Assembly: GCA_050946655.1 (NCBI GenBank)
Contig: JBMNVE010000010.1
Coordinates: forward strand, 1-36,307
Source: JAXGRD01 sp050946655
Lineage (GTDB): Bacteria; Bacillota; Clostridia; Peptostreptococcales; Anaerovoracaceae
DNA: 36,307 nucleotides
Direction: 5' to 3'
This document shows, in pieces, positions 14,071-21,962 of this stretch (positions are counted from its first letter, which is position 1; every line of letters begins with the position of its first letter). The notes under the pieces are model-generated. The model was not told the DNA's origin and ran no database searches. It worked only from the letters and a program-made list of their open reading frames with translations. The position numbers and the translations under genes are program-made.

Positions 14071-15423
14071 TCAGTAGGGCCAGTCCCTTCGTCTCTTCTC
14101 TTCGCGAATGGCGGCAATCTGCCTGGCCTTTTCCTCTCTTCTGCGACGCCTTTGTTCTTCACGGATGCGCATGAGTTTCCGCTTCCGCCAGATCAAAAAG
14201 ATAAAGGCAATGATGATAAAGGCGATCACCCCAAAGACGGTGTATGCGGTGAAATCGGAAATATAGATGGCTGTCCAGGGGCCGCCTTTTTTAACTGTCC
14301 TGGTGATGGTCACGTCTGCCGTGCCAACCTTTTGATCCCCTTCGTAGAGCTCAACCACGCCCACTTTCGTCCCCTTCTTGATGGGGGCTTTGATATTGTC
14401 TTTCAGGATGACCTTGCTCCCTGCCAGACTTTCCAAGCCTTCCCTGGGAAGGGTCACATATGCCCCATGGGTCACTTGGGTCTTGACCCTTGTTTGGCTC
14501 CCGTTCTTCACCTTCACCTTGCCCGTGTCCGCTCCCGGGGCCATCACTTCATAGGTATGATAGTTTTTGAATCCGAAATCCAACAAGGTGATGGCATCGG
14601 TGAATCGGTCGATTTCTTTCTCGTCCTTCAGCACGATGGCGATCAGTTCCGTGTCCTTCCGCTTGGCTCCGGCAATGAAGCAGTATCCGGAAGACAACAT
14701 CATTCCCGTCTTGATCCCGAAGGCACCCTTGTACTTAGGCGTCCTTTCCTTTCCATCCACCACGATCTTGGTTTCTTCATCGAAAAGAAGGCGGTTGGTG
14801 GAGGTCAACTTTCTTTCGTCACTTTTGTTGGTAGCCGGCACGGTATAGGACTTTTTTGCCACCAGCTGGCGAAAGGTCTTGTTCTTCAATGCTTCCTCAG
14901 TGATGATGGCCAGGTCCTGTGCCGTGCTGGTGTGCTCTGTGCTTTCCGTAAAGCCGTTGCAGTTGAGAAAGTTGGTATGGGTGGCTCCCCAGGATTTGAC
15001 TTTCTCATTCATCTTTTTGACGAACTCCGCCTCACTTCCCGATACTTCAATGGCCAGGGCCACCGCTGCATCATTGGCCGAATAAACCATGGTGGCATTG
15101 AGCAGCTGCTCCACCGTCAGAACTTCTCCCTCTACCAAGGCGATATTGTTCCCCTGGAAGCCTGTGGCCTCCGCCGGGATAGTCACCTTGTGGTCCATAT
15201 CCAGTTCTTCTAAGACGATGATGCAGGTGACGATCTTGGTCAGGCTGGCCGGCGGGATCTGAGCTGTGCTGTTCTTTTCATAGAGCACCTTTCCCGTCTT
15301 GGCATCCATCAGCAATGCCGCCTGGCTCATGGTGACCGGATCTTTGGGAGCAGCAAAAACCGGCATTGCACCGGTCAGCATGAAAACAAGGATCAGGATT
15401 ATGGCCACACAGGTTCTTTTCAT
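14071..15423 (-). CDS. dacA: D-alanyl-D-alanine carboxypeptidase (DacA/DacF type penicillin-binding protein)
   Basis: A 450-residue low-molecular-mass penicillin-binding protein of family S11. A signal peptide ends near AFA at residue 24-25 (MPVFAAPKD). The serine-hydrolase motifs are SxxK (PASLTKI, Ser60/Lys63), SxN (SAND, Ser115-Asn117) and KTG (IKTG, 238-240). The beta-rich PBP5 C-terminal domain follows. The protein ends in a transmembrane helix (about 393-415, YTVFGVIAFIIIAFIFLIW) and a long Arg/Glu-rich cytoplasmic tail, rather than the amphipathic anchor of E. coli PBP5. It trims the terminal D-Ala from peptidoglycan pentapeptides outside the membrane, limiting cross-linking. It begins 2 nt after apgM with GGAGGATAGCA before the ATG. 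Confidence 0.93.
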   Translation of the reverse strand: MKRTCVAIILILVFMLTGAMPVFAAPKDPVTMSQAALLMDAKTGKVLYEKNSTAQIPPASLTKIVTCIIVLEELDMDHKVTIPAEATGFQGNNIALVEGEVLTVEQLLNATMVYSANDAAVALAIEVSGSEAEFVKKMNEKVKSWGATHTNFLNCNGFTESTEHTSTAQDLAIITEEALKNKTFRQLVAKKSYTVPATNKSDERKLTSTNRLLFDEETKIVVDGKERTPKYKGAFGIKTGMMLSSGYCFIAGAKRKDTELIAIVLKDEKEIDRFTDAITLLDFGFKNYHTYEVMAPGADTGKVKVKNGSQTRVKTQVTHGAYVTLPREGLESLAGSKVILKDNIKAPIKKGTKVGVVELYEGDQKVGTADVTITRTVKKGGPWTAIYISDFTAYTVFGVIAFIIIAFIFLIWRKRKLMRIREEQRRRRREEKARQIAAIREEKRRRDWPY

Positions 15424-15425
15424 TG

Positions 15426-16637
15426 CTATCCTCCGAAAAAGTAATCTGCCAGGGCAAACCCTCCGTCAAAGAATTTTCCCTTTTCTCCCGATCTTTCGTT
15501 AAACTGTCTTGCCGGATCCGGCTCCCTTTCTTCGTTGCTCCTGTAGAGAACGAAGGGCACCGGGTCTGCTGAATGAGTCCGGATGTCAATAGGCGTCCTG
15601 TGGTCCGGGACCACCAGGATCCGGAAATCTTCTCCCATTTCCTTCAGTGCTTCCCATATGGGTTTCACTACCTTTTGATCGATATCGTGCATGCAGGATA
15701 TCTTTCCAGGCAGATCCGCCTGGTGGGAGCACTCATCCGGTCCTTCCAGATGGACATAGACGAAGTCCTTTCCCTCAGAGAATGCCTTGATGGCGGCATC
15801 GGCCTTGCCTTCAAAATTGGTGTGCAAGGTTCCTGTGGCTCCTTCCACATCAACAGAATCCAGGCCCGCACAGATGGCGATCCCCTTGATCAGGTCCACC
15901 GCAGAAATAGCGGAGCCGGTAATGCCGTACTTATCGTAGAAGGAATCCAACTTGGGCTTGGTCCCCTGTCCCCAAATCCAAATGGCATTGCCGGGATTTA
16001 AGCCCTTGGCGATCCTCGCCTTGTTGACCGGATGATCTTTAAGGATTTCATAGCTTTTTTTGATCATGTCGGCGATCCACTTACCATTCTCTCCCTTGGG
16101 AAGATAAGGCCCCGCCGGCTTACCCAGCTGATCATGGGGCGGAGTGAAATCGTGATCCGTGGTCCCCCCGTGGTGGATCATGCAGTGGCGATAACTGACC
16201 CCGGTGTGAAATTCCACCTCTTCATTCCCGAAGGCTTCCTGTACCGCCCGGATCAACTGATCCGCTTCTTCTGTGGAAATATCTCCCGAACTGTGGTCCT
16301 GGATGATCAATTCCTCAAAAGGGCCGTCACCGGAAAGGGTAACCAGGTTGGTTCTGAATGCCACATCGGTATCCGACATCTCCACACCGATACTGGCTGC
16401 TTCCAGCGGGGATCTTCCCGTCAAATAAATTCCCGGGTCGAATCCCATGACGGACAGATTGGCCGCGTCGCTGCCGGGGGCCACCCCGTCGGGGATGGTC
16501 TTCACCATACCCACCTCCCCCTTTGATGCTAGTTCATTGATCACAGGGATATCCGATACTTCCAGCGGTGTCTTGCCATCCAGTGACGGGATCGGATCGT
16601 CTCCGGCACCATCGGGCACAATGATTAAATACTTCAC
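15426..16637 (-). CDS. apgM: Archaeal-type cofactor-independent phosphoglycerate mutase family (ApgM; possible homoserine kinase)
   Basis: A 403-residue member of the alkaline-phosphatase-like superfamily, COG3635 type. Metal and catalytic motifs are VPDGAGDDP (Asp9), the nucleophile Ser56 in APGSDAANLSVMGFDP, and the late VPDHRTPIDIRTHSADPVPF with Asp/His ligands. The family interconverts 2- and 3-phosphoglycerate. A bacterial subgroup (TIGR02535) has been proposed instead to be an alternative homoserine kinase of threonine synthesis. The gene overlaps the serC stop by 4 bp (ATGA), which ties it to 3-phosphoglycerate and serine metabolism and favours the mutase role. Sequence alone cannot exclude the kinase role. 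Confidence 0.88.
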   Translation of the reverse strand: MKYLIIVPDGAGDDPIPSLDGKTPLEVSDIPVINELASKGEVGMVKTIPDGVAPGSDAANLSVMGFDPGIYLTGRSPLEAASIGVEMSDTDVAFRTNLVTLSGDGPFEELIIQDHSSGDISTEEADQLIRAVQEAFGNEEVEFHTGVSYRHCMIHHGGTTDHDFTPPHDQLGKPAGPYLPKGENGKWIADMIKKSYEILKDHPVNKARIAKGLNPGNAIWIWGQGTKPKLDSFYDKYGITGSAISAVDLIKGIAICAGLDSVDVEGATGTLHTNFEGKADAAIKAFSEGKDFVYVHLEGPDECSHQADLPGKISCMHDIDQKVVKPIWEALKEMGEDFRILVVPDHRTPIDIRTHSADPVPFVLYRSNEEREPDPARQFNERSGEKGKFFDGGFALADYFFGG

Positions 16638-17722
16638 TTATTTTCTTCCTCAAATTTCTTCATAAATGCGATAAGGGCGTCGATTCCTTCCATGGGCATG
16701 GCATTGTAGATACTGGCTCTCATGCCGCCGATGGATCGGTGTCCACCCAGGTTATGTAAGCCGGCCTCTCTGGCCTGGGCTACGAATTTTTTGTCCATAT
16801 CCCCGTCTCCTGTGACGAACACCACGTTCATCAGGGATCGGTCTTCCTTCTTTACCGGGGCCGTGTAAAGGCTGCTGCTGTCAATAAAGTCATAAAGCTT
16901 GGCAGCTTTCTCTACATCCAGCTGATGCATGGCTGATACCCCACCGGTCTTCAATATTTTTTTGAACACTTCTCCCGCTATGTAGATACCGAAGCAGGGA
17001 GGGGTGTTGTAGGTAGAGTCGTTATCGGCATGGACCTGGTAATCCAAATAGGCAGGACAATCTCCCCCTGCGTTACCCAGCAAATCATCCCGGATAATGA
17101 CGATGGTCACCCCGGCAGGGCCCACGTTCTTTTGGGCACCCACATAGATAAGGGCAAACTTGTTGATATCGATTTCTTCGGAGAGGATGCAGGAAGACAT
17201 GTCCGCTACTAAAGGGATGCCCCCCGTATCCGGAACGTAGGAAAAATGGTTGCCCTGGATCGTCTCGTTGTAGGTGATGTGCACGTAGTCCGCATCTTCC
17301 CGGAAGTCTTCCTTCTTCACCTTGGGCACTGTGGTGAAGTTATCCTCTTCCGAAGAGGCGACGATCTTGACATCCCCCAACTTGGCCGCTTCCTTTGCCG
17401 CCTTTTTGCCCCATGTGCCGTTGATGATGTAATCGGCCTTCCCGGATTTGGTCATCAGGTTCATCGGAACCATGGCAAACTGCAAAGTCGCTCCCCCCTG
17501 AAGAAACAGGACCTTATAATTCTCAGGGATGGCCAGCAACTTCCTGTAGTTCTCCTCAGCCGCCTGCAATATCTCGGTAAACTCCTTGGAGCGATGGCTC
17601 ATCTCCATGACCGACTCGCCACAACCCTGATAATTGGGCAAGTGCAATGCCGCATCCTCAATGACTTCCAGAGGAAGCATGGATGGTCCGGCAGAAAAAT
17701 TAAATGCTCGATCGTATTTCAA
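16634..17722 (-). CDS. serC: Phosphoserine aminotransferase
   Basis: A 362-residue class V aminotransferase that converts 3-phosphohydroxypyruvate and glutamate to phosphoserine and 2-oxoglutarate, step two of serine synthesis. It has the SerC start YDRAFNFSAGPSMLPLEVIE, the MSHRSKEF loop, GGATLQFAMVPMNL, and the PLP lysine Lys198 in YVGAQKNVGPAG. The end contains GGHRSIGGMRASIYNAMP. The start codon is TTG at 17722, with GGAGG 8 nt upstream, so translation may be modest. It heads the operon with apgM, dacA and uvrC and is transcribed away from serA. The promoter shares an inverted repeat with the serA promoter. No serB gene is in the window. Confidence 0.96.
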   Translation of the reverse strand: MKYDRAFNFSAGPSMLPLEVIEDAALHLPNYQGCGESVMEMSHRSKEFTEILQAAEENYRKLLAIPENYKVLFLQGGATLQFAMVPMNLMTKSGKADYIINGTWGKKAAKEAAKLGDVKIVASSEEDNFTTVPKVKKEDFREDADYVHITYNETIQGNHFSYVPDTGGIPLVADMSSCILSEEIDINKFALIYVGAQKNVGPAGVTIVIIRDDLLGNAGGDCPAYLDYQVHADNDSTYNTPPCFGIYIAGEVFKKILKTGGVSAMHQLDVEKAAKLYDFIDSSSLYTAPVKKEDRSLMNVVFVTGDGDMDKKFVAQAREAGLHNLGGHRSIGGMRASIYNAMPMEGIDALIAFMKKFEEENK

Positions 17723-17764
17723 TATTTATTCCTCCGTGTGCAAAAACTACTACTTCAAGCAGAT

Positions 17765-17803
17765 ATTATATCACTTTACGTGTTTTGGGTAAAGTGGTAT
17801 AAT
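17765..17803. promoter_or_regulatory. Divergent serC/serA promoters sharing an inverted repeat
   Basis: The rightward promoter is TTTACG (17775-17780), 17 bp, TATAAT (17798-17803). The leftward promoter is TTTACC (17788-17793 on the minus strand), 17 bp, TATAAT (17765-17770). An 8-bp inverted repeat CACTTTAC/GTAAAGTG (17772-17779 and 17789-17796) covers both -35 boxes. One regulator bound here could control both directions, and the two polymerases must compete. The promoters are read directly; the operator role is inferred. Confidence 0.6.
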
Positions 17804-17836
17804 TGGCCTTGTACATATGAAGAATGAGGTGAATAA

Positions 17837-19000
17837 ATGTATAAAATTGCAACGTTGAACAAGATATCTCCCGTCGGCCTGTCTCGTTTCAGTGACGACT
17901 ACACCATGGTGGAAAGCCCCGAAGAGGCGGATGCCATCATCGTAAGAAGTGCCGACATGCACAAGATGAGCTTTGGGCCGGACCTTCGGGCCATCGCCAG
18001 AGCCGGAGCCGGATACAACAACATCCCCATCCAGCGATATGCGGAAGAAGGCATCGTGGTGTTCAATACACCGGGAGCCAATGCCAACGCGGTAAAAGAA
18101 CTGGTCCTTGTTGGCATGCTTCTTTCGGCGCGAAACATCCCCAGCGCTATGGACTGGTGCAGCACCCTCAACGGGGACGTGAAGCCTACCGTGGAAAAGG
18201 GAAAGAGTCAGTTTGCGGGAAATGAAATTCAGGGGAAAACACTGGGGGTCATCGGCCTGGGGGCCATCGGCGTTATGGTGGCCAATGCCGCCCAAAATCT
18301 CAACATGAATGTCTTAGGTTACGACCCCTTCATCACGTTGGAGGCAGCTCATAACCTATCCAATACCATTCCTGTGATCAGTGACCTTGCGGATCTTCTT
18401 CCCCAGTGCGACTATCTCACCATCCACGTGCCGGTAAACGATGACACCAAGGGTATGATCGACAGCCGCCGTCTGGCGCAGATGAAGGACGGTGCCGTAT
18501 TCCTGAACTTCGCAAGAGATACTCTGGTCAACGACGATGCCCTCCTATATGCCCTCTCATCGGGAAAATTGAAGCACTATGTGACGGACTTCCCCAACGA
18601 CAAGGTCCTGGGAGCAAAAGGGGTCATTGCCACCCCCCATCTGGGTGCTTCCACTGAAGAAGCGGAGGATAACTGCGCCACCATGGCCGCAGACCAGCTG
18701 ATGGACTACATCGAAAACGGTAATATCGCCAACTCGGTCAACTACCCTGCCTGCTCACTGGGTGCACTAAACCGGGATGCAAGTTCCAGAGTCTGCATCC
18801 TCAATAGAAATATCCCCGCCATGTTGGGCAAGATCACGGCGATCATGGCGGACCTGAACATCAACATCCGGGATCTGACCAACAAGAGCAAGGGCGAATA
18901 CGCCTGTACCCTGATGGATATCGACGGCGATGCCAGCTATGACGATTTGAAATATGCGTTGAAGGTGGAAGGGATCCTCAGAGTCAGGGTCATCAAGTAA
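17837..19000 (+). CDS. serA: D-3-phosphoglycerate dehydrogenase with C-terminal ACT domain
   Basis: A 387-residue D-isomer-specific 2-hydroxyacid dehydrogenase that oxidises 3-phosphoglycerate to 3-phosphohydroxypyruvate with NAD, the first step of serine synthesis. The split substrate domain includes ARAGAGYNNIP. The NAD-binding motif is GVIGLGAIG (GxGxxG 140-145), with Asp163 in GYDPF favouring NAD over NADP. Arg227 (NFARD) and His268 (TPHLGAST) are catalytic. The usual catalytic Glu is replaced by Asp255 (DFPNDK). The ACT domain (about 317-387, VCILNRNIPAMLGKITAIM) suggests serine feedback. GAGGTG lies 6-7 nt before the ATG. It is divergent from serC and overlaps the yihY end by 8 bp. The product of serA is the substrate of serC. 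Confidence 0.95.
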   Translation: MYKIATLNKISPVGLSRFSDDYTMVESPEEADAIIVRSADMHKMSFGPDLRAIARAGAGYNNIPIQRYAEEGIVVFNTPGANANAVKELVLVGMLLSARNIPSAMDWCSTLNGDVKPTVEKGKSQFAGNEIQGKTLGVIGLGAIGVMVANAAQNLNMNVLGYDPFITLEAAHNLSNTIPVISDLADLLPQCDYLTIHVPVNDDTKGMIDSRRLAQMKDGAVFLNFARDTLVNDDALLYALSSGKLKHYVTDFPNDKVLGAKGVIATPHLGASTEEAEDNCATMAADQLMDYIENGNIANSVNYPACSLGALNRDASSRVCILNRNIPAMLGKITAIMADLNINIRDLTNKSKGEYACTLMDIDGDASYDDLKYALKVEGILRVRVIK

Positions 19001-19814
19001 CTTCTCGGTAGCAACATTGGGGGCCGGTGTCCATCCAAACCTTGTTGACGATGACGCCCAGACCCACTACCCACGCCAGGAAATAGAACCAGAACAGCAG
19101 GGCCACCACGTTGGCCAGAGAGCTGTAGAGAAGGTCGTAATTGGCCACTCGATCGATATAAAACGAATAGAAAAGCGTGACAAGAAGTAATCCCACGGAA
19201 GCAAATACGCTGCCCGGGATTATTTCTTTTATCTTGACCCTCTTGGATGGGATCATGTAGTAATTGAAGCCGATCATGAAGAAATAGAGGGCAAAGGCGA
19301 TGGGCCATCTGAGGAAGATCCAAATCTCCTTCATGTCCGTGACCATTTCCAAGAGTTTCCCTCCGTACAAAAGAACCACCAGAGAGATGATGATGATGAT
19401 GATGGTCACCCCCATGGTGAGCATGGCTCTGATCCGGTCTCTCCAGTAACCTCTTCCCATGGATTCCCCCTTGGTATAGGTAAAGTTGGTCAGCCTGAGC
19501 ATGGAAAACTGGGCCCGGGATGCAGACCACAGGGCGATGACCACGTATGCCGCATTGACCGCACCGGCCGACTTATAGGAAAGCATGGATTTGATGGTTT
19601 CCGCCAGGTCTCCTTCAATGTAGCCCAGGATCCAGCCCATGGCATCATCGATGGACGTTTGCAGGAAATGTCCCAAAATCTGAGAAATCAAAATCACGAT
19701 GGGTACAATGGAAAGAATGAAATAAAAGGAAAGCTGTGCTGCAAATCCCTGATAATATGGGTCCTTGAACTGCCGGATCCCCAAGGAAAGCATCCTTAAC
19801 ACACGGTCTTTCAT
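18993..19814 (-). CDS. YihY/virulence factor BrkB family membrane protein
   Basis: A 273-residue polytopic inner-membrane protein of the YihY/BrkB family (once mislabelled RNase BN). About six helices are visible. Recognisable are AAQLSFYFILSIVPIVILISQ, the motif ALWSASRAQFSMLRLTNFTY, RAMLTMGVTIIIIIISLVVLLYG, then LRWPIAFALYFFMIGFNYYM and the final FWFYFLAWVVGLG. Biochemical function is not established; a transport or flippase role has been suggested for relatives. The start overlaps the rdgB stop (ATGA), so the two are cotranscribed. Its 3' end overlaps the convergent serA end. Confidence 0.9.
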   Translation of the reverse strand: MKDRVLRMLSLGIRQFKDPYYQGFAAQLSFYFILSIVPIVILISQILGHFLQTSIDDAMGWILGYIEGDLAETIKSMLSYKSAGAVNAAYVVIALWSASRAQFSMLRLTNFTYTKGESMGRGYWRDRIRAMLTMGVTIIIIIISLVVLLYGGKLLEMVTDMKEIWIFLRWPIAFALYFFMIGFNYYMIPSKRVKIKEIIPGSVFASVGLLLVTLFYSFYIDRVANYDLLYSSLANVVALLFWFYFLAWVVGLGVIVNKVWMDTGPQCCYREVT

Positions 19815-20419
19815 CGCGCCTCCTCTTTCCTCAGTAGTTCCTGCAACTTCTGCAGAGCGTTCCTCCTATGACTGATCTTGTTCTTCTCCTCCGGCGCAAA
19901 CTCACCGAAGGTGATGTCGTAGCCTAGAGGGATAAACATTGGATCGTACCCGAAGCCCGCCGAGCCTCTCTCTTCCGGGATGATGTGGCCTTCCACCTCT
20001 CCCCTGGCCGACAACGTCCTGCCATCGGGATAGACCATGGTGATCACCGAAACGAACCGGGCCGTCCTTTTCTCGTGGGGCACATCCTTCACCAAGTCCA
20101 TGAGCTTCTTATTGTTGGCTCCATCCGCTTCGTCCCCTTCCACTCCCGCAAAACGAGCGGAATACACCCCAGGGGCGCCATCCAGACAGTCCACCTCCAG
20201 GCCGGAATCATCTGCGATGGTCGCCCTTCCGCTGGCCCTCATGATCTCCAACGCCTTGATATACGAGTTTTCCTCGAAGGTCGTCCCCGTCTCCTCCACC
20301 TCAAAAGGCGGAACGCCGGCTTCGTCCCGAGAAATCACCTCCATGCCGAACAGCCTTGTGATGGCATCGATTTCTTCTATCTTATGTCTGTTCCGCGTCG
20401 CCGCGATAATAATGTCCAT
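19811..20419 (-). CDS. rdgB: XTP/dITP diphosphatase (RdgB/HAM1)
   Basis: A 202-residue non-canonical purine NTP pyrophosphatase that hydrolyses XTP, ITP and dITP to monophosphates, keeping them out of DNA and RNA. The family signatures are present: the start IIIAATRNRHKIEEI, DDSGLEVDCLDGAPGVYSARFAG, GFGYDPMFIP and SHRRNALQKL. The open frame extends upstream to 20632, but that extension has no family features. The ATG at 20419 gives the exact family N-terminus and lies after a G-rich ribosome site. Its promoter is 29-57 bp upstream. It is cotranscribed with yihY. Confidence 0.95.
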   Translation of the reverse strand: MDIIIAATRNRHKIEEIDAITRLFGMEVISRDEAGVPPFEVEETGTTFEENSYIKALEIMRASGRATIADDSGLEVDCLDGAPGVYSARFAGVEGDEADGANNKKLMDLVKDVPHEKRTARFVSVITMVYPDGRTLSARGEVEGHIIPEERGSAGFGYDPMFIPLGYDITFGEFAPEEKNKISHRRNALQKLQELLRKEEAR

Positions 20420-20447
20420 ATAGTCCCCCGCCTCATTTCTTGTCCGA

Positions 20448-20476
20448 AGTATAGCACATGCCCCAACGGTTTTCAA
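20448..20476 (-). promoter_or_regulatory. Sigma-A promoter of rdgB-yihY
   Basis: On the minus strand TTGAAA is followed after 17 bp by TATACT. It lies between the gene and the repeat array, so the array is upstream of the transcribed region rather than in the leader. Confidence 0.65.
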
Positions 20477-20529
20477 CTTCCCACCGGGCAACTGTCCTCC
20501 CGGGCTAAAGACAGGTACCCTCAGCCGGC

Positions 20530-20796
20530 AGTTTCTGTACATCGGCAGCATATATAGGGCATATTGTACAGAAACCTTGCCGGTACCTCTGGCCGTTCGC
20601 CGGAGTTTCCTAACTAATTGCCCTGAAAACACCTTAAATGTACAGAAAACTGCCCTGGATGCTCGAGCCTCCTCTGCAGTTTCCTAACTAATTGTCTTGA
20701 AAAAACACCAAATGTACAGAAAACCGCCCGGCACCCTGAACAGCCAGCCACAGTTTCCTAACTAATTGCCCCGAAAACGCCTCAAATGTACAGAAA
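20530..20796. repeat. Four-copy interspersed repeat array, 45-bp repeats with 29-bp variable segments, exact 74-bp period
   Basis: The repeats are at 20530-20574, 20604-20648, 20678-20722 and 20752-20796. Copies 2-4 begin AGTTTCCTAACTAATTG and end AAATGTACAGAAA, with a variable middle. Copy 1 keeps only the ends (AGTTTC...TTGTACAGAAA), and its own ends form an 11-bp stem (GTTTCTGTACA with TGTACAGAAAC). The three 29-bp segments between repeats differ but are all GC-rich and share short words (GGTACC/GGCACC). Terminal AGTTT and AAACT halves can pair in every copy, with G-T or A-T alternatives at one position. No cas gene is near. It lies in the gap between the rdgB and dehydrogenase promoters. 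What it does is unknown. Confidence 0.85.
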
Positions 20797-20941
20797 CCTT
20801 CTCGGCACCCACGGTCCCCCGCTATGTCAGTGATCATAATTCTTTTTTTTGATAGATCCGCGTGGATGCAATGACCGCTGTGGCTATAAGCATCCCCTCA
20901 TCCCAACTTTGAAAGAAATGATCAAGGCTGCCGGCACCCGC

Positions 20942-20970
20942 TGGACGAAGAAAGGGTTTTACGGTAGAAT
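20942..20970 (+). promoter_or_regulatory. Probable promoter of the dehydrogenase gene
   Basis: TGGACG is followed after 17 bp by TAGAAT, about 64 bp before the start codon at 21034. The match is moderate. The rest of 20797-21033 holds a T8 run at 20843-20850 and no convincing gene. Confidence 0.4.
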
Positions 20971-21033
20971 ATCCTCTAGCCACCACTATACAACAAGAAT
21001 TGTGCCGCCCAAAGCGGCGGAATGGAGACCAAG

Positions 21034-21951
21034 ATGAAAATCGTGATTCTAGAAGCGGAAACCATCAACCCCGGCGACCTCAGTTGGGAAAAGCTGGAGG
21101 CCATGGGAGACCTGAGGGTATATCCCAGGACAGAGCCGCACCAGATATCTTCTCGCATCGCTGATGCGGAGGCGGTGTACTTCAGCAAATTGAACATGAC
21201 CGGAGAGATCATGGATGCCCACCCTTCCATAAAGTTCATGTGCGTCACCGCAACGGGGACGGATAACCTGGATATTGCCGCCGCAAAGGAGAGAGGCATC
21301 GCCTGCACCAACGTACCCGGGTATGCCACCGATGCAGTAGCACAACACACCTTCGCTCTGATCCTGGAAGCCACCAATCATGTGGGCCTGCACAACGCCC
21401 ATGTCCACGGAGGCGGTTGGGACAGGGAGAAAGGCTTTTGCTACTGGCTGAAACCCTTACATCTCTTAAAGGATAAAACTCTGGGCATCGTAGGGTACGG
21501 GAGCATCGGAAAGAAGGTGGCGGCCATCGGGGAAGCCTTCGGCATGAACGTGAATATCTACAGCCGGGCACCCGAGGAAGCCCTGGCCTCGGACTTTGTG
21601 TCCCTTCACATCCCCGCAACGCCGGAGACTAAACACTTCATCAACAAAGACACCATCTCTCAAATGAAAGACGGTGCCTGTTTAATCAATACGGCAAGGG
21701 GATCTCTAGTCAAGGAGGACGATCTGGCAGACGCTCTCAGGTCCGGGAAGATAACCGTTTTTGCAACGGACGTCCTTTCCCACGAGCCTCCGGTAAACGG
21801 TAGCCCTTTGATGGGCATGGACAACTGCATCATCACCCCCCACAACGCTTGGTGTCCCCAGGAAACCAGGGACATCATCTGCACCCTTTGTGCCGATAAC
21901 CTGTCAAGTTGGCTTTCCGGGGGTACACTCAACAGAGTGGACCTTGACTAA
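21034..21951 (+). CDS. D-2-hydroxyacid dehydrogenase, glycerate dehydrogenase/hydroxypyruvate reductase type
   Basis: A 305-residue D-isomer-specific 2-hydroxyacid dehydrogenase. It has the cofactor loop GIVGYGSIGKKVA (GxGxxG 154-159) and the catalytic triad Arg222 (NTARGS), Glu251 (SHEPP) and His270 (TPHNAW). The CVTATGTDNLD and VPGYATDAVAQHTFALIL segments are typical of glycerate dehydrogenase (HprA-like). It would reduce hydroxypyruvate to glycerate or a related 2-oxoacid. The strand after the cofactor loop ends YSR rather than with an acidic residue, which fits NADPH as well as NADH. It lacks the ACT domain of serA. An in-frame ATG lies at 21022, but GGAG sits 6 nt before the ATG at 21034, so the latter is chosen. 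The gene is monocistronic and convergent with the 5'-nucleotidase gene. Confidence 0.88.
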   Translation: MKIVILEAETINPGDLSWEKLEAMGDLRVYPRTEPHQISSRIADAEAVYFSKLNMTGEIMDAHPSIKFMCVTATGTDNLDIAAAKERGIACTNVPGYATDAVAQHTFALILEATNHVGLHNAHVHGGGWDREKGFCYWLKPLHLLKDKTLGIVGYGSIGKKVAAIGEAFGMNVNIYSRAPEEALASDFVSLHIPATPETKHFINKDTISQMKDGACLINTARGSLVKEDDLADALRSGKITVFATDVLSHEPPVNGSPLMGMDNCIITPHNAWCPQETRDIICTLCADNLSSWLSGGTLNRVDLD

Positions 21952-21962
21952 CGGGGAAGGCT

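Noticed and set aside
14152..15213. Long antisense open frame (353 codons) inside dacA
   Set aside because: It lies opposite a fully convincing carboxypeptidase gene and shows no domain of its own.
20420..20632. N-terminal extension of RdgB
   Set aside because: The open frame continues upstream, but RdgB starts with IIIAATRNRHK at 20419, and a promoter lies within the extension.
20530..20796. CRISPR array
   Set aside because: The repeat-spacer geometry is regular, but the repeats are 45 bp with variable cores, the intervening segments share words and are all GC-rich, there are only four copies, and no cas genes are nearby.
20849..21037. 62-codon frame before the dehydrogenase gene
   Set aside because: It overlaps the dehydrogenase start and promoter, has no good ribosome site, and its sequence matches nothing I recognise.
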